Source: Holtermannia corniformis (Eukaryota > Basidiomycota > Tremellomycetes > Holtermanniales). Taken from it: 64,000 nt of DNA. The stretch is taken from positions 588,922 through 652,921 of the forward strand of contig BCIJ01000008.1 in the NCBI GenBank assembly GCA_001599935.1, given 5' to 3'. The notes below the pieces were generated by a model. It did not search any database. It was given only the letters and a program-made list of their open reading frames with translations, and was not told the DNA's origin. Shown in pieces: positions 58,211 to 64,000 of this stretch. Within the stretch, counting starts at the first letter, position 1. Each line of letters opens with the position of its first letter. Position numbers and translations under genes: made by a program.

Positions 58211-58251
58211 GCTGGGTTGGCGCAGTGGTAGCGCGTGGTATGCAAAGCTAC
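58211..58251 (+). tRNA. 5' portion of a tRNA-Cys(GCA), interrupted
   Basis: Acceptor strand GCTGGGT, D arm GCGC-AGTGGTA-GCGC and anticodon arm GTGGT-ATGCAAA-GCTAC (anticodon GCA, with two G-U pairs) can be read in order and match the tRNA-Cys pattern. Position 26 seems missing. The variable loop, T arm and 3' acceptor strand are absent. Sequence switches directly into the reverse-transcriptase frame after GCTAC. Therefore a truncated tRNA at the 5' junction of the retroelement. Confidence 0.45.
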
Positions 58252-60755
58252 GGAAGAAAACCTTCTTCGCACTCAAAAGGGACCAAAAGAAAGGGTTCGA
58301 CTACATCCATCACTCGGGCTTTGCCGACGCCGTCGAGTTCTTTGGACTACCACGATCGATCCTGGACTTCGATCAACAAAGGACGCAACACGTAAGCATG
58401 ACAGTCAAGGCGCGATCCTTGATCTCTGAACCGATCTACACGACAGGGCTCACCAAGCAAGGGGACCCGTTCAGCCCGATCAAATACGTCCTCGTTACCG
58501 CGATGGCACAGTGGTGGCTTATGTCGCAATACAAAAAGCTAGGCATGACCGTTCAGACCAGCCTTTCCGAATCTGGCCGGGAACCACACCAACGGGCGGA
58601 TAAGGCCAAATATAGGATACAGCTGATCTCAGCAATGGACGACACTATACTCCTGGCGGCCACCACTGATCATATCCAGCAATTATGCCTCCTGATGGAA
58701 ACGTTCCAGCAAGCATACGGAATGGAGACAGAATGGGACAAACCGGACAAAACGACGGTATTCTTGCTAGGAACCACAGAAGAGCCCACCCCCACCGACC
58801 CAATCGAATTCAGCTTACCCGGCGGCCGCAAGATCCCTCTGACCATCACCACCGTGAGGACCTTCCTACGAACCCCAATTAACGACCCGAAACTACAAGA
58901 AGAACAGATCAAAGACGTCATTGCCAACTTCAATATCCCCAGACCCGGACGGGGCCTACCACTGACTGCCGTCAGGAAAGTCCTACACGTCTCATTAGCC
59001 GGAAGCATTCGAGCACGCCTCCAGTACTCACCGATCCCACCAGGATCCGTCAGAACCCTACAAATGATGTTATCGGCCAAAGTCAATGACTATTTCCGAT
59101 GCACCTACCGAATCAATGACCAGCTCTTGCGGTTGCCTCTACACCTCGGAGGATTTGATTTTCCAGACATCGATAGGATGAACGCCGTCTGGTCAATCAC
59201 CTCAGTTCACAGATCACTCAACATGAATAATGCCACCATCCGAGGCATCACCGAAGTCATACACGCCGTTTTTCAGTGTAAAGGTGCGGCAACGCACCGA
59301 TGTCATCCTCCCTTCCTCGACGAAGTCCGAACCCCGCAGGGAACCGCCCCACCAGCTAAAAACAACATGCTTACGTGGGAAGTAGCGCGCCACTACTTAC
59401 AAAAGCTAGGCCTCAAGATCGTGGCCAGCCCCTGGATAGGATATAGTAACACGGATCGTACCGATGGATCACAGGCAATGGCCAGAGGGGGCAACCGAGC
59501 AGCACACAACGAGCGTGGAATGCGCCTAGAAGACTACAAAGAACACTTCGGGAATCTCTCACGCATCGATGCAAAACTCGTGGAATGCGTCACGCAAGCT
59601 CGGCACAAGAGATCAACGCACGCGGAACTAGTATGGGCAACAGACGGTAGCATGGACCCATCCGACATGCTTACAGAACGGCGAACAGGAATAGCAGTCG
59701 TAGGACCAGTGACGTACGCAGCCAGAATGGAGAAGTACGCAACTATCCAAGACGCAGAGATTGCAGCGGTTGCGATTGCCCTCCGACTTGATGGTCACTA
59801 CCGTAATAGGTATGAAGTCAGCGCAACAGTGCCTACGGTGATTTACTCAGACCATCTGACCACAGTAAAAACATGCACGGCCTGGCTCAATCACGGATTC
59901 AAACCTGTAATGGGCCAGACCCCATCCCGTCACATGTGGCGCTTCCTGCTTGCGATACTGCAAGACAGGGCACGAAAGCCAGAGCCGCGTATATCATTCG
60001 TCCACCAAAAAGCCCATACCGACTCCGACTCACCAAGCGCAGTCCTCAATCGCACGGCAGATCTAGCAGCAAAAGAAGCGCGCGAGCTACCGCTGGAGTC
60101 TGCACTGCTGCCACCAATCGAGTACATAGATCCCTTCTCACTGAGCTCCCGAAAAATAGGTATTACACACACATATCCGCCACAGGTTATAACACAACTC
60201 TGGAATTCGCAGCTGACACCGAAGAGACCGCGAATGGACGAAACCCGATTCTATGACGAACGGAGGTTCACCACCTCCCCCAACGCATACTCAGCGCTCG
60301 TTCAGCTTCTCGTACGCTCGGAACAATTACCACACCCTGCGCGCAATGCGAGGCGACAGACTATCCACAATGCCGGGTACATGCACTCCTGTTGCTACTG
60401 CGACGCACCGCCAGAATCGGTGGATGACCGACACGTCTTCCTGACATGCCCAGGCATTCAAGACACTCTACATGCCACACGAGAAGACTGCCGACACTAC
60501 ATGAAAGGGTTCTTCCACCGGGCAGAGGTTGCAATACCCCACGTCGTCGCCTCCCACGACCGACTGATTGATGCACTGTTCCGAGATGACCCCTTGTGGA
60601 AGGACGGGTCCAGCCGATACTACGACGGGTCATTGCCAATCGGGTTCGAATACGATATGGAATACAGACACATGTACAACGGTTTGACCGGGAAAACGAT
60701 CCAAGCAGCGGCAAGACTCTGGCTGGAGCGTATGCAAAAGTTCTACAGAAAGTAA
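58251..60755 (+). CDS. LINE reverse transcriptase-RNase H polyprotein, N-terminally truncated
   Basis: An uninterrupted frame of about 834 codons. RT palm motif A carries the first catalytic Asp in RDQKKGFDYIHH; the GLTKQGDPFSPI motif B follows, and motif C is AMDDT, in place of the common YADD/FADD. An RNase H domain follows (WATDGSMDP with the first Asp, IQDAEIAAVAIAL with the Glu, VIYSDHLTTV and KAHTDSDSPSAVLNRTADLAA). The C-terminus has a zinc-binding CCYCDAPPESVDDRHVFLTC-type motif typical of fungal Tad/I-like LINEs. The first internal ATG is 58398, but the frame extends upstream in recognisable RT sequence. Intact reading suggests recent insertion. Confidence 0.85.
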   Translation, partial: RKKTFFALKRDQKKGFDYIHHSGFADAVEFFGLPRSILDFDQQRTQHVSMTVKARSLISEPIYTTGLTKQGDPFSPIKYVLVTAMAQWWLMSQYKKLGMTVQTSLSESGREPHQRADKAKYRIQLISAMDDTILLAATTDHIQQLCLLMETFQQAYGMETEWDKPDKTTVFLLGTTEEPTPTDPIEFSLPGGRKIPLTITTVRTFLRTPINDPKLQEEQIKDVIANFNIPRPGRGLPLTAVRKVLHVSLAGSIRARLQYSPIPPGSVRTLQMMLSAKVNDYFRCTYRINDQLLRLPLHLGGFDFPDIDRMNAVWSITSVHRSLNMNNATIRGITEVIHAVFQCKGAATHRCHPPFLDEVRTPQGTAPPAKNNMLTWEVARHYLQKLGLKIVASPWIGYSNTDRTDGSQAMARGGNRAAHNERGMRLEDYKEHFGNLSRIDAKLVECVTQARHKRSTHAELVWATDGSMDPSDMLTERRTGIAVVGPVTYAARMEKYATIQDAEIAAVAIALRLDGHYRNRYEVSATVPTVIYSDHLTTVKTCTAWLNHGFKPVMGQTPSRHMWRFLLAILQDRARKPEPRISFVHQKAHTDSDSPSAVLNRTADLAAKEARELPLESALLPPIEYIDPFSLSSRKIGITHTYPPQVITQLWNSQLTPKRPRMDETRFYDERRFTTSPNAYSALVQLLVRSEQLPHPARNARRQTIHNAGYMHSCCYCDAPPESVDDRHVFLTCPGIQDTLHATREDCRHYMKGFFHRAEVAIPHVVASHDRLIDALFRDDPLWKDGSSRYYDGSLPIGFEYDMEYRHMYNGLTGKTIQAAARLWLERMQKFYRK

Positions 60756-60782
60756 AAAGGATACCCAAGGGAGAAAAAATAT
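58252..60782 (+). mobile_element. 5'-truncated non-LTR (LINE) retrotransposon inserted among tRNA genes
   Basis: The element starts inside the reverse-transcriptase domain, directly after a partial tRNA-Cys, and ends with an A-rich tail (GGGAGAAAAAATAT) touching the 3' end of a tRNA gene on the other strand. No long terminal repeats are visible. Only the RT palm, RNase H and C-terminal Cys/His regions remain; the endonuclease, ORF1 and RT fingers are missing. Codon use differs from the neighbours: it is distinctly less GC-rich and has no introns. Confidence 0.85.
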
Positions 60783-60865
60783 TACACATGAAGGGAGTCG
60801 AACCCTCGTCTTATCTGCAGCCCATGCTGTGAAAGATATGTACTAAACCGTTATACGACACGTGT
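60783..60865 (-). tRNA. tRNA, probably tRNA-Val(CAC) with a 10-nt intron
   Basis: On the minus strand the cloverleaf can be drawn: acceptor ACACGTG pairs with CATGTGT (one G-U) plus discriminator A; the D arm contains GTATAACGGTTTAGTAC; the anticodon stem TATCT pairs with AGATA; the T arm is GAGGG-TTCGACT-CCCTT. The 17-nt anticodon loop becomes a normal 7-nt loop TTCACAC (anticodon CAC) if GCATGGGCTG is removed as an intron at the canonical position 37/38. The D arm resembles tRNA-Glu, so identity is tentative. The downstream T-run serving as terminator is the complement of the retroelement A tail. Confidence 0.55.
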
Positions 60866-61003
60866 CAACTGATAGGGGTGACAGCCTCATCTGGGGGTGG
60901 TTCACAAATTCAACACCCACAACGCCTTACACCAATGATACACAATCGGATGGGGCATAGCGCCACCATCACCACCGGCTCTGGCGCGGGCTTCGGCCTC
61001 TGC

Positions 61004-61100
61004 GTAGTTGATTTAGGTCGTCGTAAGGTAACCTGCAACCAACCACATGCATCACTTCACACGCGAAAGGTCGAGGGTTCGAAACCCCCATCTAGTAGCT
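61004..61100 (+). tRNA. tRNA-like sequence, Val(CAC)-like 3' half, degenerate
   Basis: The segment CTTCACACGCGAAAGG followed by TCGAGGGTTCGAAACCCCC and TTTTT closely resembles the anticodon-to-T-arm part of tRNA-Val(CAC) with a Pol III terminator. The anticodon stem does not pair well, and no 5' acceptor strand matching ATCTAGT is found upstream, so I regard it as a tRNA pseudogene or partial copy. Confidence 0.35.
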
Positions 61101-61709
61101 TTTTGCCGCCCGGCACACGCAGCGCCTTGAGCAGCCTCAACAGACCTCAAAACATCGACATCAAACTTTAGGTACTGTTTTGGCAGTTTCTCCCGGTCTG
61201 AGTGGCGCCAGCGGACCGCTGACGGTCTCACAGGGTGCGCGAGACATGCCTACACCACCTCAAACCACGCCGGCGGGCGTAGGTATTTTTGCAACGGCGG
61301 AATCGCGATGTATAGGGTTCGGGGAGGACATAGTTCATCGGTCACGTGTGCCTCAAGGAGGGACGGTACGGTCGATTCAAGGCTTCAGGTCAATGCAGGG
61401 ACCTCTGTTGGCCATGTACAACGCTCAGTTTGGCTCTATGGCGACGGACGCGGCGTGAAATCGTCGATGAGACCCTGCGCTGGTTACGTGACGCCCGCGG
61501 TGGCTCTGCACGTGACCTCTGGTTGCTACTTGTGGGGGGTTGACACGTGTTGCACTCGAACGCGTCGAAACCAAACAACCAAGCCCATCATTTGAGCCAT
61601 CAGCAGCGCCAGCGGCATCGTCAAGGCGGCAGGGAGACTATCACGAGCACGCTAAGGCCAGCGAAGCCTCCTGCGAGGGATTTGGGAAGTACCGAGGCGA
61701 ATCTAGGCC
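61101..61709. other. Spacer upstream of gamma-tubulin
   Basis: About 0.6 kb with no supportable gene. It holds the gamma-tubulin promoter; no defined site is recognised. Confidence 0.45.
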
Positions 61710-63338
61710 ATGGGCCGGGAGATCATCTCGCTGCAGGTGGGTCCCACCTTGCTCTCTTGACGCAGCTGACCGCCTTCAGGCCGGGCAGGCAGGCAATCAG
61801 AGTAAGCGCCGCGTTCTTTCTACATCCTCGCTGACATCTCAGTTGGCCACCAGGTACTCTCCGACCATGTTAGCCAGGCTGACCATGCAGTTTTGGCAAA
61901 AGCTCTGCTCGGAACACGGCATCTCGGCCAACGGCAACCTCGAAGAGTGGGCGAGCGAGGGAGGCGGCGGTGACCGCAAGGATGTGTTCTTCTACCAGGC
62001 CGACGATGAGCACTATATCCCGCGCGCGATCCTGGTGGACCTCGAGCCGAGGGTGAGGGAGCGCCCGTTGGCATGGCTGACCCCAAGGTGATCAACAACA
62101 TTCTCTCCTCGCCGTTCAAAGGTCTGTACAATCCTGAAAACATCTACGTATCGAAAGACGGCGGTGGGGCGGGCAACAACTGGGCGCAAGGCTATGCGGC
62201 CGGCGAGCGCGTGTACGACGACTTGGTCGAGATGATTGATCGCGAGGCAGACGGGAGTGATTCTCTCGAGGTGAGTGAGTCCCGCGTAACCGCTCTAACG
62301 GCAGGGGTTCATGCTGCTGCACTCGATCGCGGGCGGGACGGGCTCCGGCCTCGGCTCATTCCTGCTTGAACGGCTCAACGATCGGTTTCCGAAAAAGCTG
62401 ATCCAAACGTATTCGGTGTTCCCCGAGGCGAGCGACGTGGTGGTGCAGCCGTACAACTCGCTGCTGGCGATGAAGCGACTCGTCGACCACGCCGATAGTG
62501 TGGTCGTGCTGGACAATGCGGCGTTGACGCGGATAGCGGCGGATCGGCTGCACGTGCAAGACCCGAGCTTTATGCAGACCAACCAGCTCGTGTCGACGGT
62601 GATGGCGGCCTCGACGACAACGCTGCGCTTCCCGGGCTACATGAACAACGATCTAGTTGGGATCATTGCGTCGCTGATCCCGACCCCGCGCTGCCACTTT
62701 CTCATGACGTCGTACACGCCGTTCACTGGGGATGAGATAGACAAGGTGGGTGGGACACGTCTGACTTGGCTGACGGTAGGCCAAATCGATCCGAAAAACA
62801 ACGACGCTCGACGTGATGCGCCGGTTGCTGCAGCCCAAGAACCGGATGGTCTCGACCACGTCGACGAAATCGAGCTGCTACATTTCCTGCCTCAACATTA
62901 TCCAAGGCGACGTCGACCCGACCGATGTGCACAAGAGTCTGCTGCGGATCAGGGAACGCCAGCTGGCCGAGTTCATCCCGTGGGGACCGGCCAGCATCCA
63001 GGTCGCATTGACCAAGCGCAAGCTCGGCTCGAACCGGGTCAGCGGCGTCATGATAGCCAACCACACGAGCATCGCATCGGTACGTCGCGCCTGTACGACC
63101 ACTGCTAACGGCAGCTGTTCAAACGGATGCTGGATCAGTACGACCGCCTGCGCAAACGCAACGCGTTCCTCGAGCAGTACAAAAAGGAAGACATGTTTGC
63201 CAACGGCCTGGAAGAGTTTGACGACGCAAGGTGGGTACCCACGCCGGCGGCCGCGCTGACGACAGACGCGTCGTATCGGACCTGGTGGATGAGTACGTTG
63301 CGTGCGAGAGTGCCGATTATGTAGACTACGGACAGTGA
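61710..63338 (+). CDS. TUB4: Gamma-tubulin
   Basis: Microtubule-nucleating tubulin of the spindle pole body/gamma-TuRC. Exons 61710-61736, 61780-61801, 61843-61853, 61891-62052, 62088-62270, 62305-62745, 62780-63079, 63115-63230, 63266-63338 give 444 residues, normal for the family. Signatures: [42 protein letters not shown], the GTP-binding [44 protein letters not shown] and HTSIAS. The second residue pair (Q-A-G-Q) differs slightly from the usual L-G-Q. Exon 3 is 11 nt (encoding part of IGHQ), flanked by 41- and 37-nt introns. Intron 4 uses an AAG acceptor. The first 60 coding bases are split over three tiny exons. Confidence 0.97.
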
Positions 63339-63528
63339 TGGATCCCTAGCCCGGCCGAGTCCGTCGCCGCTTGCCGCATGTAGCAACCGCCCACGCACGC
63401 TCCATAATTGTTAATGTTTGCCACCGACCAGTTTTGTTGACTACCAGCTTGACTGTTCTCCCGTCATCTTCACACTCTCCCTTACCGTATACACCCACAT
63501 CCACACCTAATACTCGCCCACACCCACG

Positions 63529-64000
63529 ATGGAGACGGAAAAGCTCGTCAAAATCTTCTCGGCCGTCGACATTAGCAAGCGTAAGTGTCCTTTCGCCGAC
63601 CGGGCTGACCCCTAGACACGACCCGTGCGTCGGCTTGGACATCGCGCCATGGCAACGTGTACGATATCACGCCGTTCTTGGAGGACCACCCGGGAGGGGA
63701 CGACCTGTTGCTCGCATACGCCGGCAAGGACATGGGCGACGTCATGGCCGATGAGAGCGAGCATGTGCACTCGCGCAGTGCGTACGAAATGCTCGAAGAG
63801 TACAAGATTGGCGAGCTCGGCGGCCGGGACAAGATCGTTTCAGAGGGTGAGTCGCTTTGGTCGAGCCCGGCTGACAATCAGACTGGATCCCGAGGGAAGA
63901 CTTTCACCCCGACGCGACCGACACGCTGAGCGATTACACGCGCTCTCGCTTCCTCGATCTGTCCAAGCCGCTCTTGCGCCAAGTGTGGAACGCGCCGTGG
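63529..64000 (+). CDS. SCS7: Scs7-type sphingolipid fatty-acid 2-hydroxylase, 5' part
   Basis: ER membrane enzyme that 2-hydroxylates the very-long-chain fatty acid of ceramide, fed by its own cytochrome b5 domain. Exons 63529-63580, 63616-63846 and 63882 to beyond the window edge. The cytochrome b5 domain occupies residues about 12-85: HGNVYDITPFLEDHPGGDDL with the first heme His in HPGG and the second in the SEHVHSRSAYEML segment. After a short linker the family-typical DYTRSRFLDLSKPLLRQVWN appears, which distinguishes it from free cytochrome b5 and desaturases. The His-box hydroxylase domain lies outside the window. Confidence 0.9.

Noticed and set aside
61540..61575. GTTGACACGTGT match to the 5' end of the tRNA at 60865
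   Set aside because: Only about 12 bases match and no D arm or B box follows; probably coincidence around a CACGTG palindrome.

Overview
The window is nuclear DNA from a fungus with a compact, intron-rich, GC-rich genome. The gene set (TOR, gamma-tubulin, striatin, TAF9, HOP2, exosome RRP45, AFG2, PDX1, SUR7-like and Scs7-like genes) and the dense ultrashort introns fit a basidiomycete, perhaps a compact-genome Pucciniomycotina-type yeast. The species cannot be fixed from sequence alone. Nearly all genes are split by introns of about 33-45 nt, with GTGAGT/GTGCGT/GTACGT donors, a CTGAC/CTAAC branch site and a CAG, TAG or occasional AAG acceptor. Exon chains below were joined by hand from splice signals, reading phase and family conservation.

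Layout. 1-1239: 3' part of an actinobacterial-type GH13 alpha-glucosidase. 1287-1971: AlkB-like dioxygenase. 1983-3020 (-): exosome RRP45, divergent from AFG2 (3182-5876). 5904-6288 (-): small basic protein. 7128-7864: seven-knuckle CCHC protein (GIS2/CNBP type). 8090-8942 (-): NmrA-like pseudogene. 9162-11636 (-): MATH-BTB protein. 11833-12731: SUR7/PalI-type tetraspan, ending 1 bp from a convergent NAPE-PLD-type hydrolase (12733-14155, -). 14282-14548: small ORF. 14574-17042 (-): striatin (STRIPAK).

17169-24218 and 38524-41855 are accessory islands. They hold two unrecognised gene families: family A (three intact copies at 17169, 39737 and 41855) and family B (two tandem copies and one inverted, decayed copy, 18785-23890). 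A stray piece of the striatin 5' end lies beside family A copy 3.

24219-38356 returns to housekeeping genes: ADF-H/PH protein, PDX1, SGD1/NOM1, an orphan ORF, NSRP1, TAF9, a TetX-like flavin monooxygenase and a homeodomain factor. 41976-57219 holds HOP2, a 32-exon TOR kinase with DHG in place of DFG, SGT2, an orphan, a four-TM protein and another orphan. 58100-61100 is a cluster of tRNA genes and tRNA fragments carrying a 5'-truncated non-LTR retrotransposon. 61710-63338 is gamma-tubulin, and 63529 to the edge is the start of an Scs7-type sphingolipid fatty-acid 2-hydroxylase.

Functionally this is an ordinary chromosome arm rather than a gene cluster. TOR and STRIPAK handle growth signalling. 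AFG2, SGD1, RRP45 and NSRP1 act in ribosome and RNA processing. No CRISPR, prophage or operon-like system is present. The most unusual material is the ultrashort-intron/microexon architecture, the A and B families, the retroelement-tRNA junctions, the probable bacterial-origin GH13 gene and the altered TOR kinase motif.
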